Shown here: positions 7,979 to 15,180 of the stretch, in pieces
Position numbering within the stretch: position 1 is the first letter of the stretch
Layout: each line of letters begins with the position of its first letter
Source of the DNA: an uncultured Verrucomicrobiota bacterium
Lineage (GTDB): Bacteria; Verrucomicrobiota; Verrucomicrobiia; Verrucomicrobiales; Akkermansiaceae
Assembly (NCBI GenBank): GCA_937867415.1
Contig: CALMKO010000088.1
Coordinates: forward strand, 1-38,604
Direction: 5' to 3'
DNA length: 38,604 nucleotides
The notes under the pieces: model-generated
Databases searched by the model: none
The model's input: the letters and a program-made list of their open reading frames with translations, nothing else
Told to the model about the DNA's origin: nothing
Program-made: the position numbers and the translations under genes

Positions 7979-9259
7979 ATGACCCATGATACGACCCGCA
8001 GGGAGTTTATAAAGAAAACCGCGCAGCTTCTTGGCATGCCCGCAATCATCCCGGCCAGCGCACTTGGCCGCGATGGTCATGTGGCTCCGAGCAACCGTAT
8101 CCAAATCGGAATGATTGGCATCGGGCCACGGGGGCGCGAGGTTTTGGCACCGTTTCTCAAACAGCCGGATGTGCAATTGATTACTGTCTGCGACGTGCAG
8201 AAGTCGAATCGCTGGACTGCCAAGATGATGGTGGATCGCGCCTATAAGAATCAGGACTGCCAGACGACTGGCGAGATGCTGGAGGTCATCGGGCGCGATG
8301 ATATCGATGCGACCATCATCGCTACCGGTGATCGGTGGCACGCCGTGGCGAGCATCCTTGCGGCAAAGGCAGGCAAGGATGTCTATTCGGAAAAGCCATG
8401 TGCAATCACCATATCCGAGTGCCGGGAACTTGATGAAGCGGTCCGGCTCTATGGCCGGGTTTTCCAGGCAGGCACCCAGAGGCGGAATGTTCCGAATTTC
8501 CGCCAAGCGGTGGAACTCGCCCGCAGTGGACGTCTCGGACGGATCCATACCGTTCATGCTTCGATTTATCATCTTGAGGAAATTCATGAATGGCTGCCCG
8601 CAGAAGAGGAACCTGCGATTGAGGAGGTTGACTGGGACCGTTGGCTCGGTCCGGTGCCGTGGCGGCCCTACAATCAAGCCTATGTGCGCGGTCAGTGGCG
8701 CGGGCATCGTGATTTCGATTCCGGTGCGCGACTTCTGGATTGGGGTGCGCATACCGTGGACCTGTGCCAATGGGCGCTCGGTCTTGATGGAACGACTCCC
8801 GTGGAGTTTACACCGGATGGCCCGACGATTCACGCCCGCTACGCCAACGATGTGAAGCTGGTGATGCGCCCGGGTGGTCCGAAGGGAAATGGTGACTGGC
8901 TTGACCTGGGAACCTGCCCGATTCGTTTCGAGGGCGAAAACGGTTGGGTCGAGGCGGGTGATTTCGGAAAGATCGCCGCGGAGCCAACGTCCTTGTTGGA
9001 GGGGTTCGCCATCGAATCGGTGCCGGGCACAGACCCAACGGCCCACGTCCGTGATTTTCTCGACTGCATCAAGTCGCGAAATGCACCGGCATCAAATTCA
9101 GCAGTGATGCGCAGTTCTCACGTCGCCTGCCATGCTGCGGCCATCGCTTCCATCGTCGGCCGAAAAGTTACCTTTGATCCGGTTTCCGAATCCTTCGCCA
9201 ATGATGACGAAGCCAATCGTCTTTGCAGTCGCGCGCGGCGTGCACCTTGGCATGCATGA
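7979..9259 (+). CDS. Tat-exported Gfo/Idh/MocA family oxidoreductase
   Basis: A 426-residue NAD(P)-dependent sugar oxidoreductase. The start at 7979 (rather than the in-frame TTG at 7925) places the twin-arginine signal TTRREFIKK at the extreme N-terminus. A Rossmann fold follows with GIGPRG (Gly47, Gly49, Gly52) and the family Glu-Lys-Pro motif at 138-140 in YSEKPCAITI. The catalytic half contains GARLLDWGAHTVDLCQWAL, typical of this family. Tat export implies folding with cofactor before transport. It lies 14 bp before a DUF1080 gene, a pairing that in other bacteria supports oxidation of glycosides at C3 before cleavage. Substrate is not determinable from sequence. Confidence 0.92.
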   Translation: MTHDTTRREFIKKTAQLLGMPAIIPASALGRDGHVAPSNRIQIGMIGIGPRGREVLAPFLKQPDVQLITVCDVQKSNRWTAKMMVDRAYKNQDCQTTGEMLEVIGRDDIDATIIATGDRWHAVASILAAKAGKDVYSEKPCAITISECRELDEAVRLYGRVFQAGTQRRNVPNFRQAVELARSGRLGRIHTVHASIYHLEEIHEWLPAEEEPAIEEVDWDRWLGPVPWRPYNQAYVRGQWRGHRDFDSGARLLDWGAHTVDLCQWALGLDGTTPVEFTPDGPTIHARYANDVKLVMRPGGPKGNGDWLDLGTCPIRFEGENGWVEAGDFGKIAAEPTSLLEGFAIESVPGTDPTAHVRDFLDCIKSRNAPASNSAVMRSSHVACHAAAIASIVGRKVTFDPVSESFANDDEANRLCSRARRAPWHA

Positions 9260-9273
9260 AAGCCCAGTGATCC

Positions 9274-10452
9274 ATGAGTCCCGAAAAATCCTCACCTGCT
9301 GAGCTAGTCGAGTTGTTAGGGTCCGATGCGTCCTTCGAATTCAAGGCGCGGGCCTGCCAACGGCTCGCCGTCGTCGGCAATGAACAGGCAATTCCGTCAC
9401 TTGCAAAGTTGTTGGGCGATGACCGCTTGTCCGATTTCGCCCGCTCTGCGCTTGAAAACATTGCATTACCCGCTGCGGGAGCCGTGTTGATCGAGGCTCT
9501 GCCAAAATTGAACGGCCGATTGCTAGCCGGCGTGGTGAACTCACTTGCCGTGCGCCAGGAAAAGGCAGCGTTGGGTGGATTGATAGAACTGGCGAAGGAC
9601 CCGGTTCGGGGCATGCGATCCGGGGTGCTGGCTGCGATTGGCAGAATTGCCGCCACCGACGCCTCAATGGAGGACCAAACTCAACGCGCCCTTGCGATGT
9701 TGTCTTCCGTTAGTGATTCGCGGAGTGAGGCAGCATTGCTGGAAATCGCTCACGCAAATCTAGCGACGTCGGCCATGCTCATTCGCGTTGGGAACACCGA
9801 TGTCGCCATCCGGATGTTGAAAAGCCTCTTATCGTCCAACGCTCCTGCCCACATCCGAGAAGCGGCGCAGGAATTGTTACGAAATTCGCAGGCCATAAGT
9901 CTTTTCGACGGACACTCGCTCGATGGCTGGAAAGGGGACCTGTCTTGGTTCCGTGTTTTTGACCGCGCGATCATTGCTGGTTCGATGACCAAGGAGATTC
10001 CTCAAAATGAATTTCTCGTCGATGATCGCGTGTTTGAAGACTTCGAGTTGCGCTTGCAGTTCCGTTTGGTCAATCCCAAGGGAAATGGCGGCATCCAGTT
10101 CCGCAGCAAACGCGTGGAGGGCAGCAGCGAAATGGAAGGCTATCAGGCGGACATAGCAGAGGGCTTTTGGGGTGGCATTTACGACGAGAGCCGACGCAAA
10201 ACCTTCCTAGGGACCCGCTGCGATCCGAGTGCTCTGGTCGCAGTCCTTAAACCCGATGGATGGAACTGCTACACCATCCGCTGCGAAGGGCCGCACATCC
10301 GACTTTGGATCAACGGCCTTCTGACGACTGACTTCATGGAGAACGATCCCGCGATCCCGCGATCAGGTCATATCGGCCTCCAGATTCATTCGGGCCCGCC
10401 TTCCGAGGTTTGGTATCGGGAGATTCAAATTGAGGATTTGTCGCCACGATGA
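9274..10452 (+). CDS. HEAT-like repeat / DUF1080 fusion protein
   Basis: A 392-residue protein. The first ~205 residues are short alpha-helical repeats of HEAT type (for example FKARACQRLAVVGNEQAIPSLAKLL). From ISLFDGHSLDGWKGD (about 207) to the end is a DUF1080 jelly-roll (3-keto-disaccharide hydrolase / keto-glycoside lyase family), with GNGGIQFRSKR, GYQADIAEGFWGGIYDE, GWNCYTIRCEGPHIRLWINGL and GHIGLQIHSGPPSEVWYREI. There is no signal peptide, and an in-frame stop six bases upstream of the ATG rules out a longer version. It starts 14 bp after the oxidoreductase and is probably co-transcribed. The helical repeats may scaffold a partner. DUF1080 assignment is firm; the enzymatic activity is inferred from the family. 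Confidence 0.88.
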   Translation: MSPEKSSPAELVELLGSDASFEFKARACQRLAVVGNEQAIPSLAKLLGDDRLSDFARSALENIALPAAGAVLIEALPKLNGRLLAGVVNSLAVRQEKAALGGLIELAKDPVRGMRSGVLAAIGRIAATDASMEDQTQRALAMLSSVSDSRSEAALLEIAHANLATSAMLIRVGNTDVAIRMLKSLLSSNAPAHIREAAQELLRNSQAISLFDGHSLDGWKGDLSWFRVFDRAIIAGSMTKEIPQNEFLVDDRVFEDFELRLQFRLVNPKGNGGIQFRSKRVEGSSEMEGYQADIAEGFWGGIYDESRRKTFLGTRCDPSALVAVLKPDGWNCYTIRCEGPHIRLWINGLLTTDFMENDPAIPRSGHIGLQIHSGPPSEVWYREIQIEDLSPR

Positions 10453-10542
10453 CCCTTCTGGGCCAATAGACTCAGGTAACCAGCCAAGATTGCGGTGCTG
10501 GTACTCTGCTCATCAGCCTTTATACCATGAGTTTTCGGAAAA

Positions 10543-10560
10543 ATGGCCCGTTCGGGCCAT
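10543..10560. promoter_or_regulatory. Dyad operator-like site 3, upstream of first PEP-CTERM gene
   Basis: ATGGCCCGTTCGGGCCAT: eight-base arms that are perfectly complementary around a TT centre. It ends 82 bp before the start codon at 10643. The arms show paired changes relative to other copies (CCG/CGG here, CTG/CAG in site 4), so symmetry rather than exact sequence is maintained. Confidence 0.7.
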
Positions 10561-10642
10561 AGCCGGAATGCATCCAAGGAAATAAAACAAACCAGTTGGT
10601 TGCGTTCCCATACACGACACTCGACCCAAAAAACACCAGAGT

Positions 10643-11425
10643 ATGAAAAAACACCGCCCCCTCACCTTGGGATTTGTCTTGGCGATCACTAGTCCGCTCC
10701 ACGCAGCCGTAAGCTTCGTTGATAACTTCGATACTTACGCCACTGGAGGCCCGAATGCGGCCTTTGATGCTGCCTACAATCGGTCTTCTGCCCCAACGAT
10801 TTCGGCAAGTACCGGACTGGGTGGTAGCCAGAGTCTTCAGAATGGTACTGACATGGTCCTCAATCGCAAAGACACTGCAATCAATCTCACCACCGTCGGT
10901 GAAAACTCAATCACTCTCGATCTGTTCTTTCAGCACGTGTCAGCCACTGGTGTCGCCCGACCGCATATCGGATTGATGCCAACGAATTCACAGTTAACTT
11001 TCAGCTCTGGAACGGAGCTTAGCGCAAGAATCGGAGGCAACAACTGGTTGGAAATCCGCTCAAACGGCAGTGAACTTTTCAACGCGGGGACCGCAACGCT
11101 GTCGTTGACCGTTGGAAATTGGTACGATCTCCGAGCAACCATCACCCGGACGGCCACTACCAATCAGTTCAACATGTTGGTGGAACTTTATAACAGCAGT
11201 AACACCGGTGTTGTGGGTACCCTCGTAAGTTCGCTTTCCAATTCCACGGCGATCACAAATGCGGCTATGTGGACCGACACTGAGGTCTTTGCCGCCCTGC
11301 GCGAAAACTCAAGTATCGTCAATATCGACCGCTTCAGCGTCGTTCAGGTCCCCGAGCCGAACGCTGCCGCACTGCTCGGTGGTCTCGGCGCGTTCGCTTT
11401 GCTGCGCCGCCGACGCATCGTTTAA
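10643..11425 (+). CDS. PEP-CTERM-type secreted protein
   Basis: A 260-residue exported protein with a signal peptide (residues 1-22, ending LHAA) and a beta-rich body starting VSFVDNFDTYATGGPNAAF. It resembles LamG or concanavalin-like folds (FNAGTATLSLTVGNWYDLRATITR is a typical strand pattern). The last 25 residues are the sorting tail: VPEPNAA, a Gly-Gly-Leu-Gly hydrophobic helix and LLRRRR. In family terms this predicts processing by an exosortase-like enzyme and surface delivery, but no exosortase is in the window. It is preceded by a dyad site and followed by a two-hairpin 3' region shared with the next gene. A glycan-binding or envelope role is inferred only from context. Confidence 0.88.
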   Translation: MKKHRPLTLGFVLAITSPLHAAVSFVDNFDTYATGGPNAAFDAAYNRSSAPTISASTGLGGSQSLQNGTDMVLNRKDTAINLTTVGENSITLDLFFQHVSATGVARPHIGLMPTNSQLTFSSGTELSARIGGNNWLEIRSNGSELFNAGTATLSLTVGNWYDLRATITRTATTNQFNMLVELYNSSNTGVVGTLVSSLSNSTAITNAAMWTDTEVFAALRENSSIVNIDRFSVVQVPEPNAAALLGGLGAFALLRRRRIV

Positions 11426-11430
11426 GAATT

Positions 11431-11458
11431 TCCCGGGGTTAATGGGTTTTCCTCGGGA
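11431..11458 (+). other. Upstream hairpin of shared 3' UTR cassette, copy 1
   Basis: Arms 11431-11438 (TCCCGGGG) and 11451-11458 (CCTCGGGA) pair over eight positions with one G-U, around the loop TTAATGGGTTTT. The same loop is present after the second PEP-CTERM-type gene, where the stem has changed while mostly keeping pairing. Confidence 0.5.
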
Positions 11459-11463
11459 CTAGA

Positions 11464-11505
11464 GCGGGGTGGCTGACTGGAGGGTCAGCGACCCCGCTAT
11501 TTTTT
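11464..11505 (+). terminator. Intrinsic terminator after first PEP-CTERM gene
   Basis: A 14-bp stem with one mismatch (GCGGGGTGGCTGAC with GTCAGCGACCCCGC), a six-base loop TGGAGG, and a T-rich tail (11500-11505). It lies 38 bp after the stop codon and is nearly identical to the terminator at 14114. Confidence 0.88.
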
Positions 11506-11655
11506 AGGAAGAAAAACCATCTTTCTGACGCATCACCGTCTAGTGTCCCAGCCCTCATGGATCCTGTTGTATTCATAAGAGATCTAACCCCTGTGCTTGG
11601 TAGTCAGCGGCAGGCAGCGGTCCTTGACTTATTCATGTCATGAAGTGCCCGGAAA
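11506..11655. other. Intergenic stretch with nothing recognised
   Basis: Together with the flanking terminator and dyad sites this makes a 374-bp gap between the two PEP-CTERM-type genes. In this middle part I see no open reading frame, repeat or convincing promoter hexamers. Confidence 0.5.
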
Positions 11656-11673
11656 ATGGCCTGATCAGGCCAT
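11656..11673. promoter_or_regulatory. Dyad operator-like site 4 (perfect palindrome)
   Basis: ATGGCCTGATCAGGCCAT is a perfect 18-bp palindrome and the best representative of the family. It ends 126 bp before the start codon at 11800. Confidence 0.75.
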
Positions 11674-11719
11674 ACCAAAGATCCGAAGAGAACGATAGAA
11701 ATCCATAGTAACTCGTTCA

Positions 11720-11731
11720 GTGGCCTGATCA
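11720..11731. promoter_or_regulatory. Half copy of the dyad site
   Basis: GTGGCCTGATCA matches the left 12 bases of site 4 except the first base, then diverges into a C-rich run. It starts 64 bp after the start of site 4 and ends 68 bp before the gene start. It may be a weaker second binding site or chance similarity. Confidence 0.4.
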
Positions 11732-11799
11732 ACCCCCTCCCCGAAACCCCCTATCCATTGGCAAAAAACCACAAACAAAAAATCCCACAAGACCCATTT

Positions 11800-14076
11800 A
11801 TGAAGCCCCGTAATTTCTGTTTCTCTTCATTCCTCCCCGCGCTTGCGGTAATCACACTTTCGGTACCATCCGTCTTTGCCGCTACGGGCATTTGGAACGG
11901 CACTGCCGGTGGCGGGGATGGATTCTGGAATGATACTGCCAACACTGAGTGGTCCGGTGTCACCGGAAATGCTTGGGATGCGACGAATGGCCCGAACAAC
12001 GTTGCCCAGTTCAACTCCGGTGCTGTTGGCTCTAATCCTGGCACCTCGGGTACGCCCGTCGCCAATGGTATCATCTGGAACGGCGTTGGTGGGGGAATCA
12101 GCTCCGGCTCGGTTAAGCTGGATGGCGCCAATCCTTTTATCAATGTCAATACTGCCGGCCAGACCAGCCAGATGTATGCAGGCTTCAGCGGCACCAACGG
12201 CTTCACCAAGATAGGCGCTGGTCAGTTCTTCCTAATCGATACGGTCAAAGCCATTACCGGCGGAATTACAGTCAATCAAGGCCTGCTGCGTTTGGATCTG
12301 ACCACTGCGGCAACGGTTTCGGGTGTAGCGAATTCAACCAACGCCCTTACCCTCTCTGGTGGCACCCTCGAAGTGACAGGCAGAAACTACGTGGGCACTT
12401 CGTCTCAAACCTTGGGCGACTTCACGCTGAATACCGGAGGCAGCACCATCCGCATCAACCCCAACAGTGGTACCGGCACCACGCTGTCTCTTGCGAATTG
12501 GACCAGAACGTCAGGAACCAATTCGAGCTTGTTTGTGGATTCCTCCACCACCGGGACCAAAACCCTTACATTGACGGGGACCATTCCGACACTCTCGAAT
12601 GGAATTATCGGTAGCTATGCCACCATTAGGGACAGTGCGACCACTTTCGGCTTTGCCACTCTCGATGGTTCGAACAATGTGGTTCGCTACACGGCGGCCA
12701 CCCCAGTTACTTCCGCCCTCGGTGCTAATACCGTCAGTGGAACCAATTACCGAGCCACTAGCGCTGGGAACTTTTTCAACGGAAGCGGCACGGCCCAAAG
12801 TCTTAACAGTTTGGATATCGCGGTGGACGGTTCGGTCGGTGGTAATACTGCAGCGACCTTTACGTTGGGTTCCGGTGGGCTATTATATTCGCTTAGCAGC
12901 ACCTTCGCTAACCCCTCAGCAAACCTGAAACTCACTTCCTCGACTTCCGAATTACAAGTTTCAGCGCTAAGTTATAACAATGGATTTGCTTCTGGCACCA
13001 TTGGAAGCAGCGGCGGTATCTATGACAACGGTAGTCCAGTGAGTTTGGTCAAGGCCGGCCCGGGCGGCTTCAAAATGAGCAGCGGTACTTTCAGCTACAC
13101 GGGCGATACGATCGTTAATCAAGGCGTGCTTGATAACATCGCAAACCTCCCGAGCGGAACCGGCAAAGGTAACCTTGTGGTGAATTCCCAAGGCATTGTC
13201 GCCCTTGGACTGGGAACGAGTGGAACCCGGACCATCAATGGATTGTCAAACACCACTCTGGGGGGCGGCACGGTCAACAACCAGAACTACACTTCAACAG
13301 CAGCCACGGCCTTTTTGAATCTTGGCAATAACGATGCTACCGCAAGTTTCTCCGGTGTGCTGAGCGGCAATTTCAGCATCATCAAGAGCGGTGCCGGCAC
13401 GCAAACTCTGGCCGGTGTAAACACCTACGCAGGATCAACAGCGGTCAATGCGGGCAAGCTCACTATCGCCTCCACCGGCACGATCAACGGAACCAGCGGC
13501 ATCACGATCGGTGCGGGTGATTTCAACTACAACTCCTCCACCGCTCTCACCAAGGCTGTCACCTTTAGCGGCACCGGCGGAAAACTCAGCGGCAACGGCA
13601 CCATCAACCCGAACGTCAACGTCACCTCCGGTAATACCCTGGCGATCGGCAATAGCGTCGGCCAGATGAATTTCGGCGGTAATTTGACAGTCGGCGGCAC
13701 CTACCTTTATGAACTCATGGGTGGCGGGACCGTTGCCGACCTTGGTGATGTAACAGGCGCATTGACCCTCGGTGGCATCCTGGATCTGGTCCAGCTCGGC
13801 ACCTATACCAATGGCAACAAGTTCACCCTCTTCGCCTATGATGGTGCCCTCAGTGGCACTTTCACCACCCCCGGATTGGTCAATATTGCAGACGACACCC
13901 TATTCACCGATGCCGGCGGAAGCTGGCAGATCAACTATAATGACAACAGCCCAGGCCTGAATGGCGGAAGCGGCTTGAACTACGTGACCGTCACCGCCAT
14001 CCCCGAGCCGAACGTCGCCACCCTGTTTGGTGGACTGGGTGTGCTCGCCCTGCTGCGTCGCCGCCGCAAGGCGTAA
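11800..14076 (+). CDS. Autotransporter-type beta-strand repeat protein with PEP-CTERM-type tail
   Basis: A 758-residue secreted surface protein; the start at 11800 gives a signal peptide (FLPALAVITLSVPSVFA) and excludes a 14-codon TTG extension. The body is a beta-helix-like series with autotransporter-associated repeats, such as FTKIGAGQFFL...GGITVNQGLLRLD, LVKAGPGGFKMSSG...TIVNQGVLDN and IIKSGAGTQTLAGVNTYAGSTAVNAGKL. The N-terminus has the usual GIWNGTAGGGDGFWNDTANTEW opening. There is no beta-barrel; instead the last 25 residues form IPEPNVA, a GGLG hydrophobic helix and LLRRRR. This tail and its downstream hairpins are copies of those of the previous gene. Probably an envelope or extracellular-matrix protein. 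Confidence 0.92.
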   Translation: MKPRNFCFSSFLPALAVITLSVPSVFAATGIWNGTAGGGDGFWNDTANTEWSGVTGNAWDATNGPNNVAQFNSGAVGSNPGTSGTPVANGIIWNGVGGGISSGSVKLDGANPFINVNTAGQTSQMYAGFSGTNGFTKIGAGQFFLIDTVKAITGGITVNQGLLRLDLTTAATVSGVANSTNALTLSGGTLEVTGRNYVGTSSQTLGDFTLNTGGSTIRINPNSGTGTTLSLANWTRTSGTNSSLFVDSSTTGTKTLTLTGTIPTLSNGIIGSYATIRDSATTFGFATLDGSNNVVRYTAATPVTSALGANTVSGTNYRATSAGNFFNGSGTAQSLNSLDIAVDGSVGGNTAATFTLGSGGLLYSLSSTFANPSANLKLTSSTSELQVSALSYNNGFASGTIGSSGGIYDNGSPVSLVKAGPGGFKMSSGTFSYTGDTIVNQGVLDNIANLPSGTGKGNLVVNSQGIVALGLGTSGTRTINGLSNTTLGGGTVNNQNYTSTAATAFLNLGNNDATASFSGVLSGNFSIIKSGAGTQTLAGVNTYAGSTAVNAGKLTIASTGTINGTSGITIGAGDFNYNSSTALTKAVTFSGTGGKLSGNGTINPNVNVTSGNTLAIGNSVGQMNFGGNLTVGGTYLYELMGGGTVADLGDVTGALTLGGILDLVQLGTYTNGNKFTLFAYDGALSGTFTTPGLVNIADDTLFTDAGGSWQINYNDNSPGLNGGSGLNYVTVTAIPEPNVATLFGGLGVLALLRRRRKA

Positions 14077-14081
14077 AGATT

Positions 14082-14109
14082 TTCCGGAGTTAATGGGTTT
14101 TCCCCGGAA
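14082..14109 (+). other. Upstream hairpin of shared 3' UTR cassette, copy 2
   Basis: Arms 14082-14089 (TTCCGGAG) and 14102-14109 (CCCCGGAA) enclose the same TTAATGGGTTTT loop as copy 1. Relative to copy 1 the second pair changes from C-G to U-A and one G-U becomes G-C; one pair is lost (A/C). Confidence 0.5.
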
Positions 14110-14113
14110 CTGA

Positions 14114-14156
14114 GGCGGGGTTGCTGACTGGAGGGTCAGCGACCCCGCCATATTTT
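14114..14156 (+). terminator. Intrinsic terminator after second PEP-CTERM-type gene
   Basis: A 15-bp stem with one T-G pair (GGCGGGGTTGCTGAC with GTCAGCGACCCCGCC), the loop TGGAGG and a T-rich tail. Its end lies only three bases before the start codon of the next gene, so that gene must have a promoter overlapping this region or depend on read-through. Confidence 0.87.
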
Positions 14157-14159
14157 AGT

Positions 14160-15158
14160 ATGAAAATGAATCCGACCACCTTGTTCGCCAGCCTTCTCTC
14201 CTTATGTCTGATTTTGAACGCTAAGGGAGCGGATCTGCTTCCTTTGGTGCCTGGAAAGGGAGTTGAAGCGCGCCCGTTCCTAATCGCCGGGGAATGGGAT
14301 ACCCGCCACCCCGAAGCACAGTCCATCTTCCTCGTGCGGGATGGAAAAGTGGCGTGGAAATACTCGATTCCCCTGTATCTATGTCCATTCGCGATTCAGC
14401 AATTCTCAGACGTGAACATGCTCTCCAATGGAAACATTCTCTTTGCTTGCATGTCGGGGGCCGGAATCATTTCGCCGGACAAGAACCTGATCTGGGAGTT
14501 CCGATGCCCTTATGGCACCGAGACTCACTCGTGCAAACCCATTGCGAAGGACACGGTGCTGCTGGCCTTGAACGGGAAAGTGGGCAAGGTTATGGTCATC
14601 AATACCGCGACGAACACGATTCTAAAGGAAATCATCGTCCCGACAGAATCCACCTTCGTGCACTATCAGTTCCGGCATGTGACGATCACGCCGGGAAAGA
14701 AGACGTTCATGGTAGGCTTGCTTGGTGAAAAGAAGGTCATTGAAATGGACTTCGACGGCAAGGTGGTCTGGTCATACAACGCGTCTTCCGCCTGGTCGGT
14801 CATCCGCTTGCAAAATGGCAATACCCTTATTACAGGTGACAGCGAGGCCTACACGAGGGAAGTGAACATCGAGGGAGAGACCGTATGGGAATTTACCCAG
14901 AAGGATGCACCGTTCAAACTCTACAACACCCAGACCGCAAATCGCTTGGCGAATGGAAACACGGTCATTTGCAACTGGGTGGCGGGTGTGAAGAACACCG
15001 AGGAATGGAAGACGTCCGTTCAGGCATTCGAAGTCACTCCGGATAAAACGGTGGTGTGGTCCTTGTCGGCATGGGACGAGCCGGATCTCGGCCCTTGCAC
15101 CTGCATTCAACTGCTCGACGAACCAAGGAATGCCGATGAAGGCGAGTGGCCGCAATGA
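14160..15158 (+). CDS. Secreted PQQ-like beta-propeller protein
   Basis: A 332-residue exported protein (signal peptide FASLLSLCLILNAKGA; ATG 14166 is an alternative start). The body is a series of four-stranded blades recognisable by repeated W/Y-x-(Y/F) strand ends and NGN turns: GKVAWKYSIP, SNGNILFACM, NLIWEFRCP, GKVVWSYNA, QNGNTLITGD, ETVWEFTQ, ANGNTVICNW and KTVVWSLSA. This pattern is typical of PQQ-like / arylsulfotransferase-like propellers often placed beside pectinolytic or hydrolase genes in Verrucomicrobiota. No catalytic residues can be assigned. It precedes the GH28-like gene by 22 bp, suggesting co-transcription. Confidence 0.82.
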   Translation: MKMNPTTLFASLLSLCLILNAKGADLLPLVPGKGVEARPFLIAGEWDTRHPEAQSIFLVRDGKVAWKYSIPLYLCPFAIQQFSDVNMLSNGNILFACMSGAGIISPDKNLIWEFRCPYGTETHSCKPIAKDTVLLALNGKVGKVMVINTATNTILKEIIVPTESTFVHYQFRHVTITPGKKTFMVGLLGEKKVIEMDFDGKVVWSYNASSAWSVIRLQNGNTLITGDSEAYTREVNIEGETVWEFTQKDAPFKLYNTQTANRLANGNTVICNWVAGVKNTEEWKTSVQAFEVTPDKTVVWSLSAWDEPDLGPCTCIQLLDEPRNADEGEWPQ

Positions 15159-15180
15159 ATCCACGAATGCGTTCCAATTC

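Noticed and set aside
7943-9046. Minus-strand frame of 367 codons opposite the oxidoreductase
   Set aside because: The plus strand encodes a well-recognised Gfo/Idh/MocA protein; the antisense frame shows no motif.
10356-10385. GATCAGGTCATATCGGCC as a further dyad copy
   Set aside because: It lies inside the DUF1080 coding sequence and matches only one arm with a broken second arm.
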